Shown piece by piece: positions 14,837-23,218 of a stretch of 64,000 nt of DNA. A program made the position numbers and the translations under genes. The stretch spans positions 6,944,001-7,008,000 of the forward strand of contig NZ_CP160402.1 in NCBI RefSeq assembly GCF_040730185.1. The letters run 5' to 3'. This DNA comes from Streptomyces sp. Je 1-332. Lineage in GTDB: Bacteria; Actinomycetota; Actinomycetes; Streptomycetales; Streptomycetaceae. Each line of letters begins with the position of its first letter. Within the stretch, counting starts at the first letter, position 1. The notes below the pieces were generated by a model. That model made no database searches. It was not told where the DNA came from and was given only the letters and a program-made list of their open reading frames with translations.

Positions 14837-15820
14837 GTGACAACGCATTCGAACACTCCTGCAGGTTGGTATCCGGACCCCCAGGGCGCGCCCCAGCTGC
14901 TGCGCTGGTGGGACGGTTCCCAGTGGACCCAGCACACCAACCCGGCCCAGCAGGCCGCCGGTCAGCCCGCGCAGGCCCAGCAGCAGGCTCAGTCGGTCCC
15001 GCAGCAGGCCCAGGCGGCTCAGCCGCAGCAGGCCCAGCAGGCGCAGGCCGCCTACGGTCAGCAGCAGGCTCAACACGGCCAGCAGCAAGGGCAGTTCGGC
15101 CAGCCGCAGCAGCAGGCCGCGTACGGTCACCCCCAGCAGGCGGCGCCGCAGGCGGACCCGGCCAAGGTGCAGCGTCAGGTCCAGCAGCAGGCGGGTGTCA
15201 CGCCGACGGCGCAGGGCGGCGGCTCGCTCTTCACCGAGCCGGTCCTGGTCGTGAACCAGAAGGCCAAGCTCATCGAGCTGACGAACGAGTACAGCGTCAT
15301 GGACCAGGCGGGCAACACGCTCGGCTCGGTCGTCCAGGTCGGTCAGACCACGCTGAAGAAGGTCGCGCGCTTCGTCTCCAGCGTCGACCAGTTCATGACG
15401 CACAAGCTGGAGATCCGTGACGCGTACGGCCAGCCGGTGCTCCAGCTGACCCGCCCCCGCAAGTTCATGAAGTCGCGGGTCATCGTCGAGCGCCCCGACG
15501 GCCAGCCGATCGGTGAGATCGTCCAGCAGAACATGATCGGGAAGATCAACTTCGCGATCATGGTCAACGGTCAGCAGGCCGGTGCGATCAAGGCCGAGAA
15601 CTGGCGCGCCTGGAACTTCTCGATCGTCGACCACGCGGACAACGAGGTCGCCCGGATCACGAAGACCTGGGAGGGCCTCGCCAAGACGATGTTCACGACG
15701 GCGGACAACTACGTCCTGCAGATCCACTACCAGCTGCCCGAGCCCCTCCTGAGCCTCGTCGTGGCGACGGCCCTGACGGTCGACACGGCACTGAAGCAGG
15801 ACTCACGCGGCTTCGGGTGA
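14837..15820 (+). CDS. DUF2510 / scramblase-like (LURP-one-related) protein
   Basis: This 327-residue protein has three parts. Residues 1-35 form a DUF2510 module (AGWYPDPQGAPQLLRWWDGSQW). Residues ~36-125 are a glutamine-rich linker of repeated QQAQ/QPQQQA units. Residues ~135-325 form a phospholipid scramblase/LURP-one-related domain (LVVNQKAKLIELTNEYSVMDQAG, VARFVSSVDQFMTHKLEIRD). The family forms a beta-barrel tubby-like fold; its role in bacteria is not established and membrane lipid binding is an inference. It starts with GTG at 14837 and is probably leaderless. A perfect 40-bp palindromic terminator follows. The same DUF2510 module occurs in the protein at 18577-19590. Confidence 0.85.
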   Translation: MTTHSNTPAGWYPDPQGAPQLLRWWDGSQWTQHTNPAQQAAGQPAQAQQQAQSVPQQAQAAQPQQAQQAQAAYGQQQAQHGQQQGQFGQPQQQAAYGHPQQAAPQADPAKVQRQVQQQAGVTPTAQGGGSLFTEPVLVVNQKAKLIELTNEYSVMDQAGNTLGSVVQVGQTTLKKVARFVSSVDQFMTHKLEIRDAYGQPVLQLTRPRKFMKSRVIVERPDGQPIGEIVQQNMIGKINFAIMVNGQQAGAIKAENWRAWNFSIVDHADNEVARITKTWEGLAKTMFTTADNYVLQIHYQLPEPLLSLVVATALTVDTALKQDSRGFG

Positions 15821-15843
15821 GGTTGTTCCTCGCGGAAACGGGA

Positions 15844-15883
15844 AATGGCCTCGGCGCCCTGGATCCAGGGCGCCGAGGCCATT
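15844..15883. terminator. Perfect 40-bp palindromic bidirectional terminator
   Basis: The 20 bases at 15844-15863 are the exact reverse complement of those at 15864-15883. The hairpin has no extra loop beyond the turn at GGATCC. It lies between the convergent scramblase-like and DMT permease genes and is expected to terminate both. Confidence 0.9.
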
Positions 15884-15905
15884 CACATGTCAGAGCCTCG
15901 CGCCC

Positions 15906-16799
15906 TCACGGGGCTACGGCAGGTGTGGTGTGGCCGGCTTCCGCCTGGCTCGGGATGGACGGGAGGAAGTCCTCGTCCCGCGGTGAACGGGTCAGGACCA
16001 CCACCCCGTACGCCGCGATCGCCGCGCCCCCGGCGGCCAGGAAGAGGCCGGCCACGCCTCCCTGCAGCCGCTCGCCGAGCAGGGTCAGACCGATGGCGGC
16101 CGCGGCCACCGGGTTGGCCAGGGTGACGACGGCGAGCGGCGCTCCGAGGCCCCCGCGGTAAGCGGTCTGGGACAGGAGCAGGCCGCCCGCGGCGAACGCG
16201 GCGACGAGCAGCGCCACGACGATCACCTGCGGGTTGAGCAGCGGGCCCGAGCGGTCCGTCGCGGCGACCGTCACGGTCTGGGTGAGCGCGGACGCGACGC
16301 CCGAGGCGAAGCCGGAAGCGGTCGCGTGACGCAGCCCCGGCCGCGTACCCGGACGGGACAGGACACCGATCACGGCCATCGTCGCGCCCGCGACGCCCAG
16401 CGCCTCCGTGAGGGTCAGCGTGTCGTCGGGCGCGGGCCCGGAAGCGGTGAGGAGCAGGGCGCCGAGCCCGATGAGCGTGAGCCCCGTGCCGCGCCACTCC
16501 AGCGGGGTCACCCGCCGGCCCGCGAGCCGTGCGCCCAGCGGCACCGCGGCGACCAGGGTGAGCGCGCCGAGCGGCTGGACCAGGGTGAGCGGACCGTACT
16601 TCAGCGCCGCCACGTGGAGCAGCGCCGCTGAGGCGTTGAGTCCGACGGAGGACCACCAGGGGCCGCTGCCGAGCAGCCGCAGGAAGCCGTTGCCGGTCCC
16701 CGTGATGCGGGCGGCGAGACGTTCCTGGGCCACGGCGGCACAGGCGTACGCGGCGGCGGAGACGAGCGAGAGCGCGACGGCGAGGAGTGTGGCGTTCAT
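15906..16799 (-). CDS. DMT-superfamily permease (EamA-like)
   Basis: This 297-residue membrane protein has about ten hydrophobic segments in two similar halves. The first half runs from LLAVALSLVSAAAYACAAVAQ to LGVAGATMAVIGVL, and the second from GFASGVASALTQTVTV to AAGGAAIAAYGVVVL. Each half ends with the small-residue-rich pattern of drug/metabolite transporters. Substrate unknown. The ATG overlaps the stop of the PAP2 gene by four bases (ATGA), so it is the second gene of a coupled pair. The pair is probably controlled by the TetR protein whose operator lies upstream of the PAP2 gene. Confidence 0.8.
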   Translation of the reverse strand: MNATLLAVALSLVSAAAYACAAVAQERLAARITGTGNGFLRLLGSGPWWSSVGLNASAALLHVAALKYGPLTLVQPLGALTLVAAVPLGARLAGRRVTPLEWRGTGLTLIGLGALLLTASGPAPDDTLTLTEALGVAGATMAVIGVLSRPGTRPGLRHATASGFASGVASALTQTVTVAATDRSGPLLNPQVIVVALLVAAFAAGGLLLSQTAYRGGLGAPLAVVTLANPVAAAAIGLTLLGERLQGGVAGLFLAAGGAAIAAYGVVVLTRSPRDEDFLPSIPSQAEAGHTTPAVAP

Positions 16800-17608
16800 C
16801 GCCGGACCCCCGGGGCGGCCAGTTCACGGGCGGGCGCGTGCCGCCGTACGACGAGTGAGCGCGCGGGGTCCGGCAGCTTGATCACGGCGAGGGCGATGCC
16901 GAGCAGCGTGGTCACCACGAGGGCGTCGAGCCAGTAGTGGTTGGCGGTGCCGACGACCACGAGCAGAGTGATCAGCGGATGCAGCAGCCACAGCCACCGC
17001 CACCGTGACGAGGTCGCGACGACGAGTCCGACGGCGAGCATCAGCGCCCAGCCGAAGTGCAGGGAGGGCATCGCGGCGAACTGGTTGGCCATCGAGTCGG
17101 TCTGCGGGGTGGAGCCGTAGACGGTCGGCCCGTACACCTGCCCGGTGTCCACGAGCCCCGTCGCCTCCAGCAGCCGGGGCGGCGCCAGGGGGAAGGTCAG
17201 GTGGAGCACGAGGGCCGCCGCGGTCAGCGCGGCGAGCACCCGGCGGCTCCATACGTAGTGCCGGGGACGGCGCAGGTAGAGCCAGATCAGGAACAGCGCG
17301 GTGGCCGGGAAGTGCACGGTCGCGTAGTAGGTGTTCGCGATGTGCACCAGGGTGTCGCTGCTGAGCAGCGCGTCCTGGATCGTGCCCTCGCCCGGCAGGC
17401 GCAGCGTGCGTTCGGCGTCCCACACGTGGTGGGCGTTGCGGAAGGCCTCCCCGGTGTGGCCGTTGGCCAGCTGCCTGCCGAATTTGTAGACGAGGAAGAG
17501 TCCTACGACGAGGAGGAGCTCGCGGACGAGGGGTGGTCGTGCAGATGTGTCCGGCTCCCGGACGGCTATGTCCGGTTCCCTTTCGGCAGGCTCGGTTCGG
17601 GAATCCAT
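16796..17608 (-). CDS. PAP2-family membrane phosphatase / phosphotransferase
   Basis: This 270-residue integral membrane protein is of the PAP2_3 type (inositol phosphorylceramide synthase-like). Residues 1-28 are hydrophilic and five to six membrane helices follow. The acid phosphatase signature is split as usual: PSLHFGWALMLA carries the first His and GTANHYWLDALVV carries the second His with the partnering Asp. The residues lie on the outer membrane face, so a lipid phosphate or polyprenyl phosphate is the likely substrate. It is the first gene of a two-gene unit with the DMT permease, and its start lies 84 bases from a large TetR-type operator. Confidence 0.8.
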   Translation of the reverse strand: MDSRTEPAEREPDIAVREPDTSARPPLVRELLLVVGLFLVYKFGRQLANGHTGEAFRNAHHVWDAERTLRLPGEGTIQDALLSSDTLVHIANTYYATVHFPATALFLIWLYLRRPRHYVWSRRVLAALTAAALVLHLTFPLAPPRLLEATGLVDTGQVYGPTVYGSTPQTDSMANQFAAMPSLHFGWALMLAVGLVVATSSRWRWLWLLHPLITLLVVVGTANHYWLDALVVTTLLGIALAVIKLPDPARSLVVRRHAPARELAAPGVRR

Positions 17609-17691
17609 CCCCCGGCCCCTTTACGTGACGACTGGGTGGTGCGGGTACTGAGTGGACAAGCGCCTCGCGCAGCCGGGGAACGTCCCACTCA

Positions 17692-17743
17692 TCGATACGC
17701 CAGTGTACCGATACGGACTCGTACCGGTACACTGGCGTACCGA
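17692..17743. promoter_or_regulatory. Large palindromic TetR-type operator
   Basis: Two 24-base arms (17692-17715 and 17720-17743) are inverted repeats matching at 22 of 24 positions around a 4-base centre. Each arm contains TACGCCAGTGTACCG. It lies between the divergent PAP2 gene and the TetR gene, 39 bases before the TetR start. Its length suggests two repressor dimers bound side by side. Confidence 0.85.
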
Positions 17744-17781
17744 TAGGGTCGGCACAGGCCACCGCACCGAGGAGAAGAGTC

Positions 17782-18417
17782 ATGACGTCGCCGGACCGGG
17801 CAGTAGACGCAAGCACGGCGGACCCTGTGGGCTCGTCGCGCCGTTCCAAGATCACGCCGGAGCGTGAGCAGGAGTTCTACGACGCGGTCCTCGACCAGCT
17901 CCGCGAGTGCGGGTACGACGCCGTGACCATGGAGGGCGTCGCGTCGACCACCCGGTGCAGCAAGTCCACGCTCTACCGCCAGTGGAAGACGAAGCCCCAG
18001 TTCGTGGCCGCCGCGCTGCGCGCCAACCGCTGTGTGCGGTTCGCGGGCATCGACACCGGCACGCTCGCCGGTGACCTGCGCGAGGCGGCGCGGGCCGCGG
18101 GGGAGTGGTCGACCCGGGACAGCATGCTGGTCCAGGCGCTGAGCCACGCGGTCCTGCAGGACGAGGATCTGCGCAGCGCGCTGCGCGAGGCGCTGGTCGA
18201 GCCGGAGACGAGGGCGCTCGACGAACTGGTCAAGCGCGGGGTGGCCCGGGGTGAGATCGCCGCGGACCATCCGGCCACGCGGTTCATCACGGCTCAGCTC
18301 ATGGGCGTGGTCAGGGCCCGGCCCGTCCTGGAGGGCAAGCAGGCGGACGAGGCGTATCTGGCCGACTTCGTGGAGGCGTGCGTGCTGCCCGCGCTGGGCC
18401 TGACCCGGCCCACCTGA
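17782..18417 (+). CDS. TetR-family transcriptional regulator
   Basis: This is a 211-residue regulator. The helix-turn-helix lies at about residues 47-68 (MEGVASTTRCSKSTLYRQWKTK). The remainder is the helical ligand and dimerisation domain, ending with a hydrophobic C-terminal segment typical of AcrR-like proteins. GAGGAG lies eight bases before the ATG. It is divergent from the PAP2-DMT permease pair across a 52-bp palindrome that overlaps the expected promoters, so it very probably represses that pair and itself. Ligand unknown. Confidence 0.88.
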   Translation: MTSPDRAVDASTADPVGSSRRSKITPEREQEFYDAVLDQLRECGYDAVTMEGVASTTRCSKSTLYRQWKTKPQFVAAALRANRCVRFAGIDTGTLAGDLREAARAAGEWSTRDSMLVQALSHAVLQDEDLRSALREALVEPETRALDELVKRGVARGEIAADHPATRFITAQLMGVVRARPVLEGKQADEAYLADFVEACVLPALGLTRPT

Positions 18418-18425
18418 TCGTGGAC

Positions 18426-18451
18426 CGGGGCCCGGTGGATGACGGGCCCCG
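18426..18451. terminator. Short terminator hairpin after the TetR gene
   Basis: CGGGGCCCG (18426-18434) pairs with CGGGCCCCG (18443-18451) around an 8-base loop, immediately after the TetR stop codon. A second, stronger hairpin follows 50 bases on. Confidence 0.75.
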
Positions 18452-18502
18452 ATCTGCCTGCCGCGCCGCACCGTGGGGACGGGGGTGGCGTGGCCGCTCC
18501 TG

Positions 18503-18541
18503 GCCGGGCGGGCGGAACCCCCGTGGTTCCGCCCGCCCGGC
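18503..18541. terminator. Strong bidirectional terminator hairpin
   Basis: A perfect 17-bp stem GCCGGGCGGGCGGAACC/GGTTCCGCCCGCCCGGC with a 5-base loop lies between the convergent TetR gene and DUF2510 protein gene. Confidence 0.9.
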
Positions 18542-18576
18542 TCCGACGTGCTCGGCCGGAGCCGGCCGACGCGCCG

Positions 18577-19590
18577 TCAGACTTCCTTGCCGTTGCCGCC
18601 TCCGCCGCCCGAAGCGGCCTTGATCCCCTTGGTGATCTCGTCCATGACGGACAGCTTCGGGGACTTGTCGTCGACGTCGATGCCGAAGCGGACGATGACG
18701 AGCTGGGACTTCAGGGTGGGGGAGGGAAAGGCCAGCGACTGGACGTACCCGTCGGCGCTCTTCTCGGTGACGGCCTTCCAGCGCACGAGGTAGCCCTTCT
18801 GGCCGGCCACGGTGACCGCCTTGGACTCCAGCTCCTTGTGTGAGGTGATCTTGCCGTAGGTCTTGCCGCCGTAGGACTCCTTGGCGTTGACGGAGATGTC
18901 GGCCTTGGCGGCCGCCTCCGCCGTCTTCGCGTCGATCTCGAAGCCTTCGGCCAGCCCGGCGTACGCGCCGCCGCGGGTACAGGTCTTGGCGGGCTCCCTG
19001 GGGCAGGGGTAGGGGCCCGTGGTCACCGAGGCGCCGCCCTGCTGGCCGGTGGCGCCGCTCCAGCCGTCCGGCACCGGCAGGCTGATGCCGCTGAGGGGGT
19101 CGGTGGCGTACCCCTCCTCGCTCGGCGGCGCGGCGGAGGGGCCGCCGCCGGGGGGCTGGGACTGCTCGGGGTCCTGCGGGCCCTGGGGCGCGCCGGGCTT
19201 CGAAGGGGCGGAGGACGAAGGGGGCTTGGCGGTGTCGTCGCTGTCCCCGTTGCCGTCGTCGGCGGTCAGGAAGTACACGCCGCCGCCTATCCCGGCCAGC
19301 ACGACGAGGGCAACGCCCACGGCTATGCCTGTGCGAAGACCGCGCCTCGGGCCGGTTGGCTGTCCCGGGTAGGACGGGTAGGCCGCCGGATAGGCGCCCG
19401 GGGCACCCGGCGGGGCGGAGGGCGGATAGGCCGGCGGAGTCGCAGGTCCGGGAGCACCCCACCCACCGGCGGAGCCCACCGCGCGGACCTGGTCCGTCCA
19501 TACGTTCCCGTCCCACCAGCGTTCGGTACGGGGGCCGTCAGTCGTCTGGCCGGGGTCGGGGTACCAGCCGGGAGGGGTTACCTGGGTCAT
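18577..19590 (-). CDS. DUF2510 membrane-anchored protein with extracellular domain
   Basis: This 337-residue protein begins with a DUF2510 module (PPGWYPDPGQTTDGPRTERWWDG). A Pro/Gly/Ala-rich cytoplasmic linker follows, then one transmembrane helix (TGIAVGVALVVLAGIGGGVYF), a disordered Ser/Pro linker and a folded C-terminal domain of about 180 residues. The only two cysteines (PYPCPREPAKTC) lie in the extracellular part and probably form a disulphide. The start at 19590 (MTQVTPPGWYPD) has a TACCCT box 8-9 bases upstream and no Shine-Dalgarno, so it is probably leaderless; an in-frame start 63 bases upstream is less likely. It ends in a glycine run GGGGGNGKEV. Function unknown. Confidence 0.8.
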   Translation of the reverse strand: MTQVTPPGWYPDPGQTTDGPRTERWWDGNVWTDQVRAVGSAGGWGAPGPATPPAYPPSAPPGAPGAYPAAYPSYPGQPTGPRRGLRTGIAVGVALVVLAGIGGGVYFLTADDGNGDSDDTAKPPSSSAPSKPGAPQGPQDPEQSQPPGGGPSAAPPSEEGYATDPLSGISLPVPDGWSGATGQQGGASVTTGPYPCPREPAKTCTRGGAYAGLAEGFEIDAKTAEAAAKADISVNAKESYGGKTYGKITSHKELESKAVTVAGQKGYLVRWKAVTEKSADGYVQSLAFPSPTLKSQLVIVRFGIDVDDKSPKLSVMDEITKGIKAASGGGGGNGKEV

Positions 19591-19732
19591 GGGCGCCAGG
19601 GTATGAGCATTCGGTGAAAGTGGGATGAGAGGGGGGGGCTGTACGGAGGTCATGGCTCGGGAGCGGTGCAGGGTCGACGGGGCGGATGCCCGGCCGAACG
19701 GGAGGCGGAATCCGCCCGGCAGAGGGGTGAGT

Positions 19733-20941
19733 TCACCTCCCGTGTCCGTCCACCACCAACCGCACCGGTCCGCCTCCCTCAGTAGCGGGCACCCGCACCC
19801 CGGCCCTTCCCGGGGTGATCGACCCCAGCACGCTCGCGTGTCGGGCCCCCGTGCTCTCCGGCACCGTCCCCGGCAGCCCGTGTGCCGTCAGGAAGCCGAG
19901 GACCGCGAAGGCGTACGCCTCCTTCGCCGCCGACGGCAGCCCGAGTTCGTCGGAGGTGCGCACCGGCACCTCGCTTCCCGATGCGCCCGCCGATGCGTCG
20001 GCCCTCAACTCGGCCCTCAACTCGTCCCGCAGGAAGGCCATCAGCGTCGGGTTGCGGGTGCCGCCACCGGAGGCGATGACCTCGGAGGCGTGCACCGACC
20101 TGACGGCGTCGGCGACCGTGCGGGCGGTGAGGCGGGTGAGGGTGGCGACGATGTCCTCCGGGGCGAGGGCCTCGTACCCGGTGAGCGCCGCCCGTAGATA
20201 GGGCAGATGGAAGAGCTCCTTGCCGGTGGTCTTCGGGGCCGGGCGCGCGTAGTACGGGTCGGCGAGCAGGACCGCGAGCAGTCCCTCGTCGACCGTGCCG
20301 CGTGCGGCCATCTCCCCGTCCACGTCGTACGTGAGCCGCTGCCGCGTCAGTTCGTACACGGCCGCGTCGATGAGCGCGTTCGCCGGGCCCGTGTCGAAGG
20401 CGGTGCCGTCCGCAGCGGTGATGTTCGCGATGCCGCCGAGGTTCAGCGCGGCGGGGGCACCGGGCCTGCCGCGCAGCCACATCCGGTCGACGATGCTGAC
20501 CAGGGGCGCGCCCTGGCCGCCCGCGGCGATGTCGCGGGGGCGGAAGTCGGCGACCACCGGAAGCCCCGTCGCCTCGGCGATCCACGCGGGCTGCCCGATC
20601 TGCAGGGCGCCGTGCACCTGGCCGTCCTCCACCCAGTGGTAGACCGTCTGCCCGTGCGATGCCACCAACTCGGCGCGTCCGTCGCACAGTTCACGGTCCG
20701 CCTCGGCCGCTGCCGTGGCGAAGGCCCGGCCGACCAGGGTGTCGAGGCGGCAGACCTCCGCCAGCGTCGTGGCGGAGGGCGGCAACGCGGCACCGAGCGC
20801 GGACCGCAGCTCCGCGTCGTACCCGCGGGTGATCAGGCCCAGCGGGGAGAGCAGCAGGCGGTCACCGTCGATCGTCAGGTCGGCCGCCGCGGCGTCGATG
20901 GCGTCGTACGAAGTCCCCGACATCAGCCCGATCACGCGCAC
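19733..20941 (-). CDS. anmK: Anhydro-N-acetylmuramic acid kinase
   Basis: This 402-residue cytosolic kinase converts 1,6-anhydro-MurNAc from peptidoglycan turnover to MurNAc-6-phosphate. The N-terminal phosphate-binding loop is GLMSGTSYDAIDAAA. The middle motifs ASHGQTVYHW, VADFRPRDIAAGGQGAPL with the catalytic Asp, and LNLGGIAN are those of AnmK. VIASGGGTRNPTLM closes the nucleotide site. The start is a GTG (VRVIGLMSG) with AAGGGG six bases before it. Length is slightly above the E. coli enzyme (369) because of an Ala/Ser-rich insertion near residue 320. It stands alone, with no murQ or nag genes nearby. Confidence 0.93.
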   Translation of the reverse strand: MRVIGLMSGTSYDAIDAAAADLTIDGDRLLLSPLGLITRGYDAELRSALGAALPPSATTLAEVCRLDTLVGRAFATAAAEADRELCDGRAELVASHGQTVYHWVEDGQVHGALQIGQPAWIAEATGLPVVADFRPRDIAAGGQGAPLVSIVDRMWLRGRPGAPAALNLGGIANITAADGTAFDTGPANALIDAAVYELTRQRLTYDVDGEMAARGTVDEGLLAVLLADPYYARPAPKTTGKELFHLPYLRAALTGYEALAPEDIVATLTRLTARTVADAVRSVHASEVIASGGGTRNPTLMAFLRDELRAELRADASAGASGSEVPVRTSDELGLPSAAKEAYAFAVLGFLTAHGLPGTVPESTGARHASVLGSITPGRAGVRVPATEGGGPVRLVVDGHGR

Positions 20942-21074
20942 GTGCTGCCCCTTTCGCTCTCCTCACCGATGCCTCCCACCAGTGCGTTTGATCATCGCAG
21001 CGACGAAGGGGCGCGCGCACTCGCACGTACGATCCAGTTCAGGCCATAGACGCCGAGGGAGGCGCGACTCGTCC

Positions 21075-22052
21075 ATGTCCGATACGGGATCGCCCGGTCA
21101 GCGCCGGGGCACACGACGCACGAACCTCACTCGAACCGACGGAACCTGGAACGGCCTGCTCCTGGAGGTGGCTGCACGGCCACGGCCGGGCCTGCGCCCA
21201 TGGACCGCCGAAAACCGCCTGCTCCTGACACAAGGGACCACCGGGAGTCCGCTGTTACTTGCCCGGGTGGCCCCTGACCGGCACGGAGTCGACTTCTACC
21301 GGACGGGCCGCTACCGCCCCTTCGTCCCACCCCCGCGCGCGCACCTGGCCCGCGCCTACGAGGGCTCCCCGCAACGCTGGTCCCACCACTTCGCGACCGG
21401 GCTCACCACAAGCCCCGACAGCCCTTTGCACGACGGACGTTGGGTGCTGTCCGCGGACCCGCGGCTGCTCCGGTGGAGGCGCGCCGGCGTCGCCGACGGG
21501 GAGTACTGGGGCTCGCTGGTCGTCGGTGGTGATCCCGCCGGTTACATCGACTGGTTCGTCCACAGCGGCTCGTGGGAGATCTTGCCGATGCGGGCCATGC
21601 CGGATACCGGCGACCCGCGGGTCAAGGCGTACCGCAAGCAGGCCAGGGACGGCACTCTGCCGCCCGTACTGCTCTGGTGGGTGAGCGGGCTCGACTGCCA
21701 TCTCGTCCTGGACGGTCACGCCCGGCTGGCCGCGGCGACCGCCGAATCCGTGGAACCGGCCGTCCTGGAACTGCGACGGACCGCGCCTCAGGACGAGGTG
21801 GACTCCGGCACGGAGCGGGCCGTGGCGGCGTACGAGGCCGAGCTGGCGCGGTTCGGCGAACTGCGCGCCACGCAGGGCGCGAAGGTCCCCGACGGCGCCG
21901 AGTTCGCGGGGCCCGCCCTCGCCCGCCGCCTCGCCGAACTGCGCACCGCGCCCCGCCCCACCTGGGCCTGGCCGCTCCCGGGCGGCGTCCGGGAGTGGCG
22001 CGAAATCGCCGAGGAGCAGGTGGGTGAGGGGGGTTGGGAGTGCGGGTGGTGA
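21075..22052 (+). CDS. Hypothetical protein with a possible ParB-like segment
   Basis: A 325-residue soluble protein is rich in Arg, Trp and Pro. The segment GDPRVKAYRKQARDGTLPPVLLWWVSG, followed within a few residues by LVLDGHARLAA, resembles the 'range of target values, then DGHxRL' pattern of ParB-like nuclease-fold domains. That is the only recognisable feature, and a role in DNA is not implied by it alone. The start at 21075 (MSDTGSPGQRRG) is chosen because similarity to an ordered protein begins soon after. GGGAGG lies about 12 bases upstream, which is long. It is divergent from anmK. I do not recognise a named family. Confidence 0.65.
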   Translation: MSDTGSPGQRRGTRRTNLTRTDGTWNGLLLEVAARPRPGLRPWTAENRLLLTQGTTGSPLLLARVAPDRHGVDFYRTGRYRPFVPPPRAHLARAYEGSPQRWSHHFATGLTTSPDSPLHDGRWVLSADPRLLRWRRAGVADGEYWGSLVVGGDPAGYIDWFVHSGSWEILPMRAMPDTGDPRVKAYRKQARDGTLPPVLLWWVSGLDCHLVLDGHARLAAATAESVEPAVLELRRTAPQDEVDSGTERAVAAYEAELARFGELRATQGAKVPDGAEFAGPALARRLAELRTAPRPTWAWPLPGGVREWREIAEEQVGEGGWECGW

Positions 22053-22061
22053 TGGCCCGGG

Positions 22062-22190
22062 TCAGCGCAGGGAGAGGACGCAGAAGTCGTTGCCCTCCGG
22101 GTCGGCGAGGACCGTCCAGGGGGCGTCGCCCTGGCCCACGTCGGCTCCGGCCAGGTGCCGCCCACGGGCTCGATGTTGGTCACCCGGGGC
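22062..22190 (-). pseudogene. C-terminal remnant of a VOC/glyoxalase-like protein
   Basis: Reading toward the stop at 22062, the last ~28 codons give GADVGQGDAPWTVLADPEGN and then DFCVLSLR. This is the typical C-terminus of small VOC-superfamily (glyoxalase-like) proteins. Upstream in the same frame the sequence no longer resembles the family. A neighbouring frame reads VTNIEPVGG, suggesting a frameshift or fusion of fragments. There is no start codon with a ribosome binding site. The rest of the gene is gone, and the steroid-degradation genes begin right behind it. Confidence 0.6.
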
Positions 22191-22222
22191 CTCGCTGGAG
22201 AGTATGCACGCGTGGCTGCCGA

Positions 22223-23218
22223 TCAACTGTCGCGAACTCCGGACAGCACAAGCCGCCTGCACTCGCCTGGGCTGCCCCAAGCTCCGCGCAGCGCCCGCGC
22301 CTTGGTCAGCCACAGCGACAGGTCGTACTCAGCGGTGTAACCGATGGCCCCGTGCAGTTGCAGGGCTGCCCGCGCGGCGCCGTACGCTGCTTCGCTTGCC
22401 GCAACCTTCGCCGCCGCCACATCCGCCGTCCGCAGGGTCAACGCTGCCCCGAACAGCAGGGGCCGGGCGAACTCAAGGCTGATGAGGACGTCCGCGAGGC
22501 GGTGCTTGACCGCCTGGAAGCCGCCGATCGTCGTGCCGAACTGGGTCCGCTGCTTCACGTACGCGACTGTCTTGTCGAGCAGCGCGAGTCCCACCCCCAA
22601 GGCCTGCGCGGCCGTCGCGAGCGAGGCCCAGTCGGCTGCCGTCCGGGACGCCTCCGTCACCGCTCGGCCCGAAGCGAGGAGCTCGCCGCCCGGCCGTAGC
22701 CGAGCCAGGCGCCGGGCCGGGTCCAACGACCGCTCCACGCGCGCGTGCCCGGCGGCCAGACGCAATGCGCCCTCCGCGGCGGTCAGCCGCAGTGTCGCCG
22801 CGTCCGCGTCCAGGGCGAACGGCCCTCCTTCGGGGAGAGCGAGCGTCGTGACGGCCTCCCCGGAGGCCAACGGCGGAAGGAGCCGCTTGGCCGGGGCCGC
22901 CTCACCCAGCTCGGCGAGGCGTGCGAGCAGCGCACCCGCCGCGACCGTCTCGACCACCGGTCCCGGCACCGCATGCCGCCCCAACTCCACCAGGGCGACG
23001 GCCATGTCGACCGGCCGCAGCCCCACCCCCTCGTACTCCTCCGGGACGGCAAGAGCAAAGACACCCGCGTCGGCGAGGCGCCCCCACACGGCACGCCCCG
23101 GCATGTGGTCCCCGGCGGCCCACGCCCTCGCGGCGGCCGGGGTGTCCGCCGCCGCCGTCAGCATCGCGTCGAGGGAGCGCGCGAACTCGCGCTGCTCGTC
23201 GTCGAGGAGGAACCTCAT
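22223..23218 (-). CDS. fadE32: Acyl-CoA dehydrogenase, short subunit (FadE32/FadE33-like)
   Basis: This 331-residue acyl-CoA dehydrogenase starts MRFLLDDEQREFARSLDAML. It is clearly shorter than usual (~380-400), as are FadE32 and FadE33 of Mycobacterium tuberculosis. These pair with a longer subunit to make alpha2-beta2 enzymes in steroid ring degradation. The C-terminal domain has TQFGTTIGGFQAVKHRLAD and LHGAIGYTAEYDLSLWLTKA, where the Glu after YTA is the expected catalytic base. The ATG overlaps the stop of the longer dehydrogenase gene (TGATG). The pair should therefore make a heteromeric enzyme acting late in HIP catabolism. I prefer FadE32 over FadE33 from the FadE31-FadE32 gene order, but this is not certain. 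Confidence 0.75.
   Translation of the reverse strand: MRFLLDDEQREFARSLDAMLTAAADTPAAARAWAAGDHMPGRAVWGRLADAGVFALAVPEEYEGVGLRPVDMAVALVELGRHAVPGPVVETVAAGALLARLAELGEAAPAKRLLPPLASGEAVTTLALPEGGPFALDADAATLRLTAAEGALRLAAGHARVERSLDPARRLARLRPGGELLASGRAVTEASRTAADWASLATAAQALGVGLALLDKTVAYVKQRTQFGTTIGGFQAVKHRLADVLISLEFARPLLFGAALTLRTADVAAAKVAASEAAYGAARAALQLHGAIGYTAEYDLSLWLTKARALRGAWGSPGECRRLVLSGVRDS

Noticed and set aside
20715..21074. N-terminal extension of the hypothetical protein at 21075-22052
   Set aside because: The frame is open, but it lies opposite the anmK 5' end and is rich in Arg/Ser shadow sequence. The ATG at 21075 starts the ordered part.
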